Below, one piece after another: positions 41,101 to 51,103 of a stretch of 64,000 nucleotides of DNA. The position numbers and the translations under genes were made by a program. This stretch comes from Saxidomus purpurata (taxonomy: Eukaryota; Mollusca; Bivalvia; Venerida; Veneridae). Within the stretch, counting starts at the first letter, position 1, and each line of letters begins with the position of its first letter. Under the pieces are notes generated by a model, which saw nothing but the letters and a program-made list of their open reading frames with translations, was not told the DNA's origin and ran no database searches. The stretch is taken from NCBI GenBank assembly GCA_022818135.1, contig JAFMSR010000009.1, positions 18,061,911 to 18,125,910 on the forward strand. The letters are read 5' to 3'.

Positions 41101-44100
41101 TATTTTTCTTTCATTGACTAAACAAACCTGATTGGTTTCCCGCATAGATCGAGAACTTCCGTCTGTCACAAACACCATGACTTTCTCAGAATTTCTGCGA
41201 CCCTGATTTCTAAATATATCCTGCACCTTCCGAAGCCCAGATGCGGTATCCATGTCCCCACTTGGGTGTAACAACCCGTGAATCAGCTCCTTCATATGCA
41301 TTCTGAAGTAAATTTAAATCGTCATATTTTACCAAAAAAAAACCCCCCCAAAACAAAACAAATACACACAACATCTTGCTTACCCCAATCTCATTTCTCC
41401 TTAAAGACGATCGCTACAGTTTCATCATTTTTTTCAAGCAATGAGAATTTTATGAAATTTCGTTTGTCGTTATGGTAATACCCGCTTTAGTCAGAATATA
41501 AAATAAAAAGGTAGGTCACCAGCCTTTTTAGAAGTAATGGACCTTTTTGTAGTATACCCCCGAAAGCAGTGAAAATGACCCCTATCTTATTTTTATTTAT
41601 ATATAATCTCTAAAATTGGCAACTCACAATTGATTTTTATTTAAAATGTCAAGCAACTGATCCTATTTTTGATAATTTCTAATGTTTATGTATCACAAAA
41701 AAGTGATGGAATATACATTTTTCATATTTTTAGTAACATGCGAAGTTGACATCACAAACTTGTTTTGTTTTGTTTAAGAAAAATCATAGTTTCAACTTGC
41801 ACATAATCTGTAACTTTAAAAGTAATGGATTACATTTATTTGGCATGGCTTCTTTCACTTGATTTGAAGTTTTAGTCAACTTTTACACCTTAATATGCAG
41901 ATTCGAAAATGTACGGTTACCGATTTTTAAAAGGTGAAATTCCAATCTGGTCGCCTCTCACGTGATCTGATATAACAACGCCAACGTGCACAAATTCCGG
42001 TCTAATTTCGATACCATCGAGGAAGTTCGAGACAAAATGTGTCTCCATCATCCAGCTGTAAGGGCTGATCGACTTCTGGCCATCTATCAGGAACACCATG
42101 TCAGCCTGGGTGCGACTCTCACCACCTTATAATGTGTCATAAACGTAAAAATGTGAATGTAGTCTTGTTTTAGACACAGTATCTTTGTTACGGACAATGT
42201 GGAATAGATTTTCAAAGGTATGGGTACTAGTATTTAAAAACACATGAAAGAAATCATGATAAAACAGGGGTGCATCTAGATCGATTAAATATGAATGAAC
42301 AGCAAGTCGTGCAATAGTTTCTCAATCATGTAAGCTGTGTTTGATTGGTTAATGCAAAAGTAAACTTGAGAGCCATAGAACTGGAAAAATGGAGAATAAT
42401 GTGTTAAGGTAAACCCAAGCAGACTGCAGCTTCCCTGGCGGTTTGAAACGGGCAGCTCCACAAAGGTCACGACGTGGCCGTGGAAGTGCAGTAATATGTT
42501 TTTGAGCAATTATTTTTTATACAGTGTAGTAGGTGTCAGTATCTTCCATTTGCATAAATGAATTTTAAAGAAGAAACGCTACTGGGTACATTAGCACTAC
42601 AAAAAAGTGAACTTATTCAATACCCATGTTTTAACATCATTAAAAGCCTTATCAAATTACCATTTACATGTATTAGTGGTAAATGTACATTTTGAAACTG
42701 CTACAATGTCGGAAGGAGTTACCGCTACATGAAATACTGAAGGCCGGACCGACTCTAACATGTTGCACTAGTTGCAATACCAGAGGTCGGCAATACTTAC
42801 ACGGCATCAGTGGTACAGTCAGAGGAGTAGACATTTCCGTTGTTGTTGTTGTAGGTCTAGGTGTGGTTGGTGGCGGGACGGTGGTCGTCTGCACAACTGA
42901 AAAAATGTAATACATGACTGTGCTTGAGAAAGTAGCCTATTACAAGGACATTCAACACTTCGATACGGCACTTCTGTAAACTTAGGCAAAATGATCAACG
43001 AGACAAGAAAATGAATTCAGCTGTAACACACCCTACCATCAAAATGATGATTTCAATCTGCAGCTACATGTACAATGCAGTTGTTAATAAGCAACAAAAG
43101 GGCGCGGTTCAAACTCCGGCCGAGTCACTGGAAATTTCATAATTATTTTCAGTATTTCCCACCCTTGTAGAGATAAATTGGTTTAAAACCCATAGGTAGC
43201 CAACCTCGTGTGTATTGGTACTATAGCTACATGTATACATTGGACATTTCAAAGAACCAAAGCGTCCATTGGTAAAAGAGCTAGGGTCTGGTAACTAAGA
43301 TTCCCTCGTATCTGCATCTGTCTTTTCAACTTGTCTGCGCCTGTCAGACATTTGTATAGTACACAAAGTGTGCGCTTGTAAAATAAGCCATGCACTTAGT
43401 GAGCCAGCTCACAACAAAACGCATCTTCGGATGGCATGCCTTTTTCAAGACTCAATAGGTAAGATTTACCTGAAATACATACTTGTAAACGCATACTACA
43501 TGCATATAGGTGACATACATACATGCGGCGCCGAAGGGGAAAAAGGAAGAAATGTCATGTTCACCTAATATGCATTTTGTGCAAGCAGCAAATCAGCTTC
43601 ATTTGGTATCCAGCATCTACCGAAACAAAAAATGTTGAACCCACATGTTTGTTCATTTCTTATATGAACTTTTGGCACTTGTTTACCTTTTAAATTCATA
43701 TCCGTTTATTTGTTTCAAACTTACCTTGGCAAATCTTATCTCTCAGCTGTGCAATGATATTCGTCAAAGAAGCGAAATCTGATACTTTGAAAAACTGACT
43801 CGAAGAACTGGCTATGTCCAAAAGTTCGTCGACGTAAATGTCAGCTCCAATACCCACAGATATCATTGTTACACCTAAAATACAAGATAGCCTGAACTTA
43901 AATATACATTAAAATTTACCCATCAAAACGGACATACTATATCATGGTGAAGTATTACTAAATTTGGTGAAATATAATGAATGTTTTCAAATTTCTTAGA
44001 CTGGAAGCAGTGAGAAATGTAAATAAACTTATATACAGATTTTCAATTTTTGACTACGACAGTAAAAAAAGACTTAAACTATGTTCAACTGTATTTAGTA

Positions 44101-47100
44101 TAATAAAACGTTTTAGAACATTAAATGGCATCAATACCTTAATGATGTCACATTTATTATGTTTTGCATCCACAAATCGAGAGTAAATATCAATCGATCC
44201 TTACCGTCTGCTTTCGCCATATTCGCCTGTATCATAGTATTATCCGGAAACGTAGATTTTCCGTCAGTAACAACTATGATTAATTTCGGGGCGTTCATCC
44301 TTCCCTGAGTTTTCAGGATTTCTCGTGCTTTTTGTATACCCAGGGCCGTGTCTGTACCGAACCTTGGCTGCGTTAATTTGGCGACCTCCATATTAAGGAT
44401 GCGTTTAGACTTGAACGGTATGAGAGGGACCATGGCCCCGATCGTTGAGCTGTACACGAGCACTGATACATGAATGTATGGCTGTCCTACCTAACAACAA
44501 AAATATACATGTAGATTTAAAACGATAAACACCGTGGAGAACGCGTGTAAGTCAGGCTTTATTGGCAGTTTTCGAACTATATTTGTTAAATTATTTTTAT
44601 TGATTTAGATATTACAAATGTTTCTGCTTTGTTGTGGATGTTTGTTAAAATAACATGTATTATAAATGTGTGCATACTTAGGAACACACCATAGGTTGGG
44701 ATAGTGTACTTTTTGGCTCAAAATGACTGAGCACAGCCATTAAGCAATGCAAACAGAGACACTCATTAAAACGTGTCTCACCATATTACTTAAGACTAAC
44801 GGTTTAATAAACGTATATGTAATATTTTAGAGTTAATGTATTAGATATTTCTGAACACATCAAATAGGCTTTTCCTTTTTATTTACTCGAAACGGGACTT
44901 TCAAAGTGCACATAATTACTGAACTGACAATATTTTAGTCCTGCTAATCATTTACATGTATATAATAGTTAATTTTTTTTTCTAATTATTTCCATCGATT
45001 GATTACTCTTCTTGAGAGAAATCAAAATATTGCAATGTGCGCATGCGCAGTCCTACAACAACAGCAAGCAGAGTTATCATGCCAAGGTTGTCCTGAATTT
45101 CGGGTAAACATGAGTATACCCTATTAGTGAGGCAGTAAAAATAATGTTCAAGTAAAGCCAAACATAGTAACATGCTTCTCTACGCACCTCTAAATTATTT
45201 ATAAGATTGTTCACGAAGTTCCTTTGTCTGACCCAGTCATTTGGCTGGATACTGTCTGAACCATCAAGAACGAAAATGACGTCACCGGGAACGTTACAGA
45301 TCAATCCTTAAATAGAAAAAAAGCCAGTAAATCAATAAACAGGACAAACTGACATGAAATCGAGCATGTGAGATCTGAAATTTGTTTACTATGACCAGTC
45401 TCAGACTGATGTTTTTGACTTCCTACTGGTTTGTTTTGAAACAGAGCTTTACTTGTCAATCTGTCAAACACTTTAGACTGTTTAGAATAAACATTGAGGC
45501 TAGTAGAATGAAGTAGAATCCTCGTAGAACCAATGTCGTTTAAAAGAATATTCATTTTTTACTTGCTGAACATAATGTTTCAGGCTAAAAACAAGGTTGA
45601 AAATAAGAACAAGAGGCTGAAAATAAGAACAAGGTTGAAAATAAGAACAAGAGGTTGAAAATAAGAACAAGGATGAAAATAAGAACAAAGTTGACAGAAG
45701 ATTTTATAGCTATTTTCAAAAATATAAATATCCCAACTTTGCTATCGTTTTATTAAAATATGTTACATGTATAAACATATTTAGATATAACTGAGTGCAT
45801 TGTACTAGCCTGTTTTCTTATATTGTAATAAAATGTGATATGGTTGCAATTTTGACTAACCTTCAGCTGGAGGTGGTATAAACGGCGGAGGTGTGGGCGC
45901 CATCATGGTGGTCGTCGTTATGGCTTGTGTTGTAATAGCTGTAATGATATGAACCGTTTTACAATATGATATAGATTTTTTAGAGCATCAAATAAAATCA
46001 AAAAAGTGAATTTGCCTGCGGAGCTAAGAATACACAAACATCATTTAGATTGGAAACTGGCTCTTTGTTGGCACGTATCATGTTTGTAAATGACTCCTAA
46101 ACATAGAACATTACATGATAACGATTAAAAACAAAGCAGGCTTCGTCGAAACATGGATATTGTGTGTTGTCTTCATGAGGTGAGCATTTGGCCCAAGTTT
46201 TAAAATAATGCTTCCATTAGTTCAGAAGCTTGCAGGTAAAGACACAAATATTCAAAATAACTGAACACGGTGGGGAAGTACAACGCTTCTATGGACATAA
46301 AATCCAACCAGGGTAATTCAAATTATGATATAAATAAGTACATATCAGATTATATAAGCGACTAATAAGTACATTTAAGATGATAAAAGCGACTTTCAAG
46401 TACATTTAAGATGGTTTATAAGCGACCTACAAGCAAGAGCGGGCCAGTTGTCTAGTGGATATAGCGCGCTGGAATCCAGGGATCACAGGTTCGATCCCCC
46501 GCTCCTTCACTAACATTAGTAATGGTCTTTCGGATGAGACCTAAAACTGAGGTTCAATGTATCGGTGCTGTATACCGGGCAAACTTAAGAAACAGAGGGT
46601 GTCTCTAAAACGGGAAGCGTTCTGTATCGTGCACTATTCCCCGAAAGTTAAAATAACTAAACGCTTCTGCGGGCGTTGGTTATATGGGTTATCCGATAAA
46701 AACGAATTAACTCTACAATACATACATACAAGTACAATAAGATGATGATATAAGCGACTTACAAGTGCATATAAGATCTCTCATCACGTTTACAGTGTTT
46801 GAGAGAGTTTTAAAATCAGCAACCTCCGACACATATTTCTGACTGGTCGCAATCTGGTTGAGCTCCTCGGAGAAGATATCCTGACCAACGCCGATAGCAA
46901 TCATAGTTATACCCTGAGCCTTCGCAATGTTGGCCTACAAAAAAGGAAACAAACATTGTCACACAGCAAATGTCGTCTGTTGTAAGATGCATTTGAAATG
47001 GTGAAGGCTGCATGGTTACAACTCAAAACGATTAAAACCGGTCAGACTGGTCTAAAACTGGTCTAAACAGGGTACTGTAAGTGTATTAATATTATCGGAG

Positions 47101-50100
47101 TACTAATTTTCGCGCTATAAGCGCGATCGGGTATGCGCTTATTCATGTCCAAATTGAAAATACCATAATTACTATTCAACAGAACATACATAAATACACT
47201 TAGTAGTTAAAATACATGCGTTTATGAAAAGCTTGACTGTTCTATAAAATATTCGCAAATTTGACAAAGTACAAAACTAAGACCAGAAGTCGGATTATGA
47301 CTACATGTAATTGTTTCGTTTTAATTAAATTTTACTTGACACAGAGATTACTTCGTGTACACTGATTGCAAACATGGTGCACATAAGGTGTTCACCGTGT
47401 GCACTACAATGTTCGTCGAGAAACTTTGTAAGCAGCAAACCTGAACGATTGTGTTTCGTGGATTGGTTGAACGGCCATCTGTGATGACAACAATCATTTC
47501 CGGTGCATTCGGTCTACCTTGTTGAGCAATCATTTCACGAGCTGCCTGTATCCCGGCTGCAGTATCTGTACCGAATTTCGGATGGTCCATATTATTGGCT
47601 AAAGCCTTGAGAACAAACTTGCTCTTTGGTGGGAACAGTCTAGATGAAAAATTGTGTAAATTTTAATAAAATTTCAGTAGAGAACCCACAAAGAGTCAAT
47701 TCTTGTATACCTGGGTGAAATAAAGCATTGTTGTTGTTGTTGTTGTTGTATTTACCAAGCATCAGCGTAACCAAAAATACTGACGTCAGGTAAACACATT
47801 TAAAAAAATTAAAGATGGCTGCCGCATTAAAGCGTGACATAATTATCTATATTTTCAGAGAATATGTCTCAAATAGTAATAATCATATGGCACTGAATTT
47901 AATATTTATAAGTTATTCAACACGAAAAAGCTTCTGTGATTTATTTGTACTAATTATATATCATAACACCAGTCCTTATAATTGTGTCTCGTAATTGTAA
48001 TCGTAAATTACATACATACATGTACCAACACAATGAAAATATTACAAACATTGAACACTTGGTGCCATGTAGCCATTCCGTACGCAACTAGTGATAAGGT
48101 GCTATATAGAAGGACAGGTTGTCACGCGAAATATTTAGCCAACATATAAAGTAACTAACGAATTACAAACTTTGTCTCGGTAATATGTAAAAGAGTTTTT
48201 AGCCGTTCATTATGCTTGGTACATATGATATGTAGCAATAACAAACCGGAAATCAGAACACAGTTCAGCTTTCCAGTAAAGACAGATATTGATATGTATA
48301 AAAAGAATTGTAGTTCGTACATTTGTATTCATTCGACTTGCTAGCAGAGACAGATTAACTCTTTTCTAGAGATCTTTTTCGGACTTCCTTTTCCTGAACC
48401 ACAATATTCTCTTCGGAAAGCCGCCGCATTAAAGAGAGCGCATTTATTTATAGTATGTATACAATGTATAAGACGGTAAAGGCTTTCCATAATTCTCAAT
48501 CATATCTGCTTCTTACCCAATTTTTTCTCCGACCAATGTGCTGTAAACAATTATACCAACATGAATAGCATCAGGGCCTATTTCAAAGTTATCTACAAGA
48601 TTGGCTACAAACGTCTTCAGTCTGACGAAATCAGCATCATTTATACTATCAGAACCGTCAACAACGAAAACAATGTCACCAGGATTGTTGCACATTTTGT
48701 CTGAAATTAGACACAAATATGAATTATATTTATTACGTCAGATATGAGTCTACGAGAGCAGTAAATGTTAAACTGACATTCTGAGATGATTTGTGGCGTG
48801 TTGTATCTGTTATAAAGACTTTTGATGTAGTTCAAGGTATTTTAGTACCTATAAACGATAAATTAGGTTATTTGAGTTCATCAAAAGTTGTCAATTTTAG
48901 AAATATTTCGGAGACGAGTTTCAGCCATGTGTACGGAACGTAGAAATTTTAAAACAGTTTGGAAGAAAAGCAACTATCAATAAGTCAAGGTTTTATCATA
49001 GAGTTCCAGGCGTTCTAAAATAAAGAATAAGCATACCAACTTTAAATGATCAAGCTTTTAACATTTCCACTTACCGCCGGCAATTGGGACAACCTCTGGT
49101 GGCGGGGTTGGGGGTCTGAAGGTGAAGCCTGGAGCCATTGTCGTCGTGATCACTGGAATGAAATATAACGATCTCAAGCAGCAGGTTTAAGATAAAGTAT
49201 TTTTTAAAACAACGTTTCACCTTGATTACATGTAGGCTGACGATCAGAAATGACACATGTGCGTGATTGGTCTGCCCAAGGCATCTGATATTGAAATGTT
49301 AATTTTAAAGTATTTTTTCTTTTTTTTAATTAATTATGAATAATTTGCTATTTTTAACTATTAATTCATGAGCTAATTCTAATTATAAGCAATTTTTTTA
49401 TTAACCAATTCTTGATTAGTTTATAAACATTGTACTCGTAATAAGAGATGTATGGGCAACAATTTGCCAAAGACAGATTGATTGGATATGAACCAGTAAC
49501 ACACGTTTTGATTGGACAAATTTATCTGTAATCTAATTGGTTGGATCTTTATAACAGTCTGAGAATTAGTTCTCGGAGAACATCTGTATTTTCCAAACAT
49601 TTGATTATTCAAAATGGCTAAAGATACAACTTTAAAATTCCGTTTGATGAAAGTTGTACTGAAGAAAACAGTGAAAATGAAAAAGAAATAAACAGGCTGG
49701 TTTGATAGCAGCAAGGTCTTTCAAATAGTACTATTTGAAAGACCTTGATAGCAGATACGTTGAAACTAAGACTCTCGCAGCTTCTTTGTAGAGTATTACA
49801 AGCATTTATATATTTGACCTTTTTACATATGGTATGGCAAAGGATTTATGACAACTAATGTCCAAGTGGTTTTTTTTACCATGACACCGGTCATGTGATA
49901 ATCCGAATATGTTCTCGGATCTTACCTCTGCAAATCATGTTTCTAATATCGGATTCTATGCCTCGCAGTGCAGCAAAATCTGGGGCGCGGTAAAGTTTCT
50001 GCTGGTTGGTCGCTATTTCTTGCAATTCTTCTAAGAAAACGTTATTTCCCACGCCTACAGCTATGATACGTATTCCATCTGCTTTAGCAATCTGTGCTTG

Positions 50101-51103
50101 TCGGATTGTCTCCGCTGGATTTTCCGATGATCCGTCAGTAATAACTATCATAATTTTTGGCGCGTTTCTGCGCGAGGCAGGCTGCTTTTGGAAGGTTTCA
50201 CGCACTTGCTTTATTCCTGCAGCGGTATTTGTAGCTATCCCCGTTGGGTGCTGTAACATTTTTGCCATTGCATTCAGCACTATTTTTGGTCTAAAGGGAG
50301 TTAACTCACGATGAAAATCAATACTGGAACTATAAACAGTAAATCCAACGTTGATGGTACTTGGACTTATGTCAAGCGTGTTGATCATGCGCGCGACGAA
50401 GTTCCGCTCCTGGTTCCACTCTTGCTGGTTGATACTGTCGGAACCATCCAACAGAAACATTATGTCCGCGGGATTGGCACAGTTTACACCTAAAATGTAT
50501 TTTTAAAATGGTTTCAAATTGTGTCAGTCACTGGATACAAAGCATATTCTGGCAACAAAGTTAGGGGAGTATGGCAGAAGTTATGAGTATTTATTACCTG
50601 CATCTTAACTCATTTCTAATGGTTTTAGAAATAACGTTAGCGTTCTTTGCAGTCGTTCAGTGAGGAAGAAAGAAACATATCAAAATAATACTGTTGCTTT
50701 TATTATCATTGTTCTTTGTTGCAGGTAAGCACTACTTAAAAAGCCACATTTTAGAGGATGAGAATGTAACGGACGGGCGGACGGACGTTATAACCTGTTG
50801 TTAATTATGTGGCTATCCTATTGTCATTCTATCATTCTTTCAGCCGGGAAAAAGAAAGGTTTTACCTTATAAAAGACTGAATGCTTCGACTCACAATTAT
50901 CTACCTGTATTGTTTTCCTATCCACAATTTTAAGCTCGGACATACAGACGGACGGAGGGATAACCTTGAAATCGGTAGGTAATTATATGACTGTGTGACT
51001 ATAAAATTACTGTGATGTAGTATTATAAGATGTACTTACTTTGAGACATGGCTGTTTTGAACAGCGCTGCTGCAACAAGGCAGACGACAAAATAGGCTCG
51101 CAT
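23739..51103 (-). CDS. Pif/BMSP-like shell matrix preproprotein (35 coding exons, complete)
   Basis: A secreted structural protein of the shell organic framework, expected to be made in mantle epithelium and to bind chitin, partner proteins and calcium carbonate. Exon joins were set by GT/AG sites, and phase agrees at all 34 junctions, giving about 2,205 residues from ATG 51103-51101 to TAG 23741-23739. Order: signal peptide 1-20; VWA 22-209, 236-420, 447-631 and 664-848 with Pro/Thr linkers between; chitin-binding-type cysteine modules 866-1049; first part of a LamG-like fold 1050-1117; Gly/Ser/Trp-rich region to about 2060; basic cleavage stretch 2062-2073; second part of the LamG fold 2078-2195. 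Four VWA domains match mussel BMSP better than Pif, which has one; the chitin-binding plus LamG order is shared with Pif. No frameshift or internal stop was found. The family call is from domain order and remembered motifs, not a search. Confidence 0.9.
23800..24350. repeat. (GAT)n-bearing tandem repeat in the last intron
   Basis: Four units of about 110-150 bases each pair a (GATGAT)n tract with AAAGTACAGAGAGGGCATGT and a TCCATTTTAGGAGGTTC-like block. The units begin near 23805, 23955, 24067 and 24208. Confidence 0.8.
24715..24935. repeat. 43-bp tandem repeat in intron 33
   Basis: About five copies of AAATCATATTCTAGAAGAGC followed by ACTTTACTAACAGCGTTTT. The middle copies are identical and the outer ones diverged. 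Confidence 0.85.
25205..25320 (+). mobile_element. tRNA-derived SINE-like fragment
   Basis: GATGCTCAGTTAGTAGAGC (A-box region) and GGGTTCGAGTCCCGG (B box) are spaced as in a tRNA, but the ends do not pair into an acceptor stem. Lies in intron 32 in antisense orientation to the gene. Confidence 0.55.
26405..26690. repeat. 51-bp tandem repeat in intron 31
   Basis: About five copies of AATCACAATAAGGCATACAG, then TACAGTCTATAAAATCACAG, then ATTCCTTGCGA. The unit is divisible by three, which leaves open frames on both strands; these are artefacts. Confidence 0.9.
27140..27285. repeat. tandem repeat of about 27 bp in intron 31
   Basis: Copies of AGCAATAGCACATGAGTTAC plus AGTTATA, about five, one of them partial. 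Confidence 0.8.
27458..32146 (-). CDS. exons 24-31: Gly/Ser/Gln-rich region ending in a basic cleavage stretch
   Basis: Exons 31997-32146, 31482-31667, 31141-31304, 30759-30900, 30178-30401, 29247-29496, 28731-28865 and 27458-27647, with all phases consistent; residues about 1587-2066. Composition is Gly, Ser, Thr and Gln, with patches such as [16 protein letters not shown] and [15 protein letters not shown], and few cysteines. It resembles silk-like or matrix-filling regions of shell proteins. Exon 31 ends in FGKKRRR, the first part of the convertase site completed in exon 32. Confidence 0.8.
29975..30670. mobile_element. pair of short TATAAGACGC-type repeat fragments
   Basis: GTGTTAACCGTATATACCCG followed by CTTATA and GGCGC occurs at about 29980-30015 and again at 30570-30610. 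The second copy continues to CCTCGTATAAGACGCGG at 30650. They look like ends of a nonautonomous DNA element. Exon 28 lies between them. Confidence 0.4.
32420..32925. repeat. repeat of about 167 bp, 2-3 copies, with (GGAC/GCAC)n tail
   Basis: Units contain GTGAACATTTGTGCCAAGT, AATCCCTCCATGCATGAA, GATATGCTCCGGACAAAG and GACCTAGGGACCTGGTTCTT. The block ends with GGACGGACGCACGCACGCAC and TCACCGCAAGCGGGCTCGAC. Dispersed repeats of this kind are common in bivalve introns (general knowledge). Lies in intron 23. Confidence 0.75.
33127..33544 (-). CDS. exon 23: 44-residue repeats with Trp-x-Trp motifs
   Basis: 418 bases, phase 0-1, residues about 1448-1586. Three tandem copies share [15 protein letters not shown], then GGGQTGS, then [10 protein letters not shown]. 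The DNA period is 132 bases and copies two and three are nearly identical, so the duplication is recent. WQW or WEW occurs four times. Antisense frames here are shadows. Confidence 0.85.
34120..34915. repeat. tandem repeat of about 150 bp in intron 22, five copies
   Basis: Units share GGGCAATAACTCTGTATATAG, TGCTTCTTGTACACTGCACT, TGAAGTTGTATTGAATTC, CCAGTAGTTTTCAAGTAATG and CTCCGGACAAGGAAAAGTAA. The array ends in a GACCGACCGAC tract and a poly-C/poly-A run next to exon 22. Confidence 0.85.
34959..36108 (-). CDS. exons 20-22: Trp-x-Trp region
   Basis: Exons 35916-36108, 35599-35700 and 34959-35122 join with phases 0-1, 1-1 and 1-0; residues about 1295-1447. They carry GQWRWDG, SEWRWNS and NSWQWEA within Gly/Thr/Ser-rich text. 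No named domain. The motif recurs in exon 23, so this is a repeat family within the protein. Confidence 0.8.
36263..36996 (-). CDS. exon 19: first part of LamG-like fold, then start of inserted region
   Basis: 734 bases, phase 1-0, residues 1050-1294. [28 protein letters not shown] and [11 protein letters not shown] follow the opening strands of a LamG/concanavalin-type domain as found after the chitin-binding modules in Pif-like proteins. After residue about 1117 the pattern stops and an unfamiliar helical-looking, Leu/Arg-rich stretch begins ([20 protein letters not shown]), ending in [13 protein letters not shown]. The rest of the fold reappears in exons 32-35. Confidence 0.82.
37972..38133 (-). 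CDS. exon 18: cysteine-rich module 3
   Basis: A phase 1-1 exon, residues about 996-1049, with [20 protein letters not shown] and EEKCSCDFG. It looks like a shortened or divergent chitin-binding module leading into the LamG-like part. Confidence 0.75.
38461..38525 (-). mobile_element. short tRNA-like fragment in intron 17
   Basis: On the minus strand GGTTCGAGTTCCGGTCAGG forms a B box preceded by a degenerate tRNA-like body. Too short and without paired ends to be a tRNA gene. Confidence 0.35.
38613..38810 (-). CDS. exon 17: cysteine-rich module 2
   Basis: A phase 1-1 exon, residues about 930-995, with nine cysteines including [20 protein letters not shown] and a later [11 protein letters not shown]. 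The spacing and aromatic residues resemble a divergent chitin-binding module, as expected after module 1 in the Pif family. Confidence 0.75.
39378..39569 (-). CDS. exon 16: chitin-binding-type module 1 (CBM14/peritrophin-A-like)
   Basis: One phase 1-1 exon with seven cysteines. The core [16 protein letters not shown] followed by [14 protein letters not shown] is the typical CBM14 pattern: aromatic residues around the central cysteine and a phenylalanine/tryptophan patch that contacts chitin. Residues about 866-929. The best-conserved of the three modules. Confidence 0.85.
40125..40175 (-). CDS. exon 15: Thr/Pro linker 4
   Basis: 51 bases, phase 1-1, encoding [18 protein letters not shown]. 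It joins the VWA block to the chitin-binding block. Confidence 0.75.
40515..42125 (-). CDS. exons 12-14: VWA domain 4 with altered MIDAS (residues 664-848)
   Basis: Exons 41921-42125, 41128-41302 and 40515-40689 join with phases 1-2, 2-0 and 0-1, the same phase pattern as VWA 2. The second intron matches VWA 2 exactly and the first lies about seven codons further in. The first MIDAS motif is LIDGQKSIS, so the usual first serine of DxSxS is Gln. The later Thr (DMDTASGL) and Asp (VTDGSSRS) are kept. Divalent-ion binding may be weakened. The domain closes with VVCEC. Confidence 0.87.
42801..42896 (-). CDS. exon 11: Thr/Pro-rich linker 3
   Basis: 96 bases, phase 1-1, encoding a stretch with [18 protein letters not shown], likely O-glycosylated (inference). 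It is longer than the 78-base linkers. Confidence 0.82.
43090..43360 (+). mobile_element. dispersed SINE-like repeat, copy 2
   Basis: Starts with a B-box-like GCGCGGTTCAAACTCCGGCC and shares AAAGAGCTAGGGTCTGGTA and CTGCGCCTGTCAGAC with the copy at 21340-21690. Lies in intron 10, antisense to the gene. Confidence 0.55.
43725..45306 (-). CDS. exons 8-10: VWA domain 3 (residues 447-631)
   Basis: Exons 45188-45306, 44205-44490 and 43725-43874 join with phases 1-0, 0-1 and 1-1. MIDAS residues are intact: [17 protein letters not shown] and VVTDGKST. Cysteines sit at LICNVPGDV and DKICQ. Both internal introns are at positions different from those in VWA 2 and VWA 4. The donor of exon 8 is GTGCGT, weak but phase-consistent. 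Confidence 0.87.
45588..45695. repeat. tandem repeat of about 19 bp in intron 7
   Basis: Six copies of GGTTGAAAATAAGAACAA with small variants (GAGGCTG, GGATG). Confidence 0.85.
45861..45938 (-). CDS. exon 7: Pro/Thr-rich linker 2
   Basis: 78 bases, phase 1-1, encoding [20 protein letters not shown] and a further PPPAE. It matches exon 3 in length and in the TTTMAP...TPPP pattern, indicating common descent. Confidence 0.82.
46436..46730 (+). mobile_element. tRNA-derived SINE
   Basis: The head resembles a tRNA (GTCTAGTGGATATAGCGCGC, then CAGGTTCGATCCCCCGCTCC). The body GTCTTTCGGATGAGACCTAA, ATCGGTGCTGTATACCGGGC and GGGCGTTGGTTATATGG also appears at 58490-58755 and, shortened, at 63570-63715. 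Ends near exon 6 of the shell gene, antisense to it. Confidence 0.7.
46763..48700 (-). CDS. exons 4-6: VWA domain 2 (residues 236-420)
   Basis: Exons 48517-48700, 47441-47639 and 46763-46934 join with phases 1-2, 2-0 and 0-1. MIDAS residues are intact: [17 protein letters not shown] and VITDGRSTN. The domain opens with [10 protein letters not shown] and closes with RDLICT, the same cysteine bracket as VWA 1. The donor of exon 5 (GTTTGC) is weak but keeps phase and alignment with the other VWA copies. Confidence 0.88.
47729..47750. repeat. (GTT)n microsatellite in intron 4
   Basis: A short pure GTT run of about seven units, preceded by GGGTGAAATAAAGCATTG. Confidence 0.7.
49075..49152 (-). CDS. 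exon 3: Pro/Thr-rich linker 1
   Basis: A 78-base exon, phase 1-1, encoding [20 protein letters not shown] and six more residues. It is the same size and phase as exon 7, so the VWA cassettes probably multiplied as domain-plus-linker units. Confidence 0.82.
49702..49754. repeat. perfect 34-bp palindrome between 10-bp direct repeats
   Basis: The arms AAGGTCTTTCAAATAGT and their exact complement meet without a spacer at 49713-49746. TTGATAGCAG lies on each side (49702-49711 and 49745-49754). Sits in intron 2 of the shell gene. It looks like a tiny foldback insertion with a target duplication. Confidence 0.85.
49926..50489 (-). CDS. exon 2: VWA domain 1 (residues 22-209)
   Basis: One 564-base exon, phase 1 to phase 1, holds a whole VWA domain. 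The metal-ion-dependent adhesion site (MIDAS) is intact: FLLDGSDS for DxSxS, the Thr in ATNTAAGI, and the Asp in ITDGSS. The later strand [13 protein letters not shown] and the closing cysteine (MICRG) pair with the early NCANP cysteine as in extracellular VWA domains. It is the only one of the four VWA domains without an internal intron. Confidence 0.9.
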
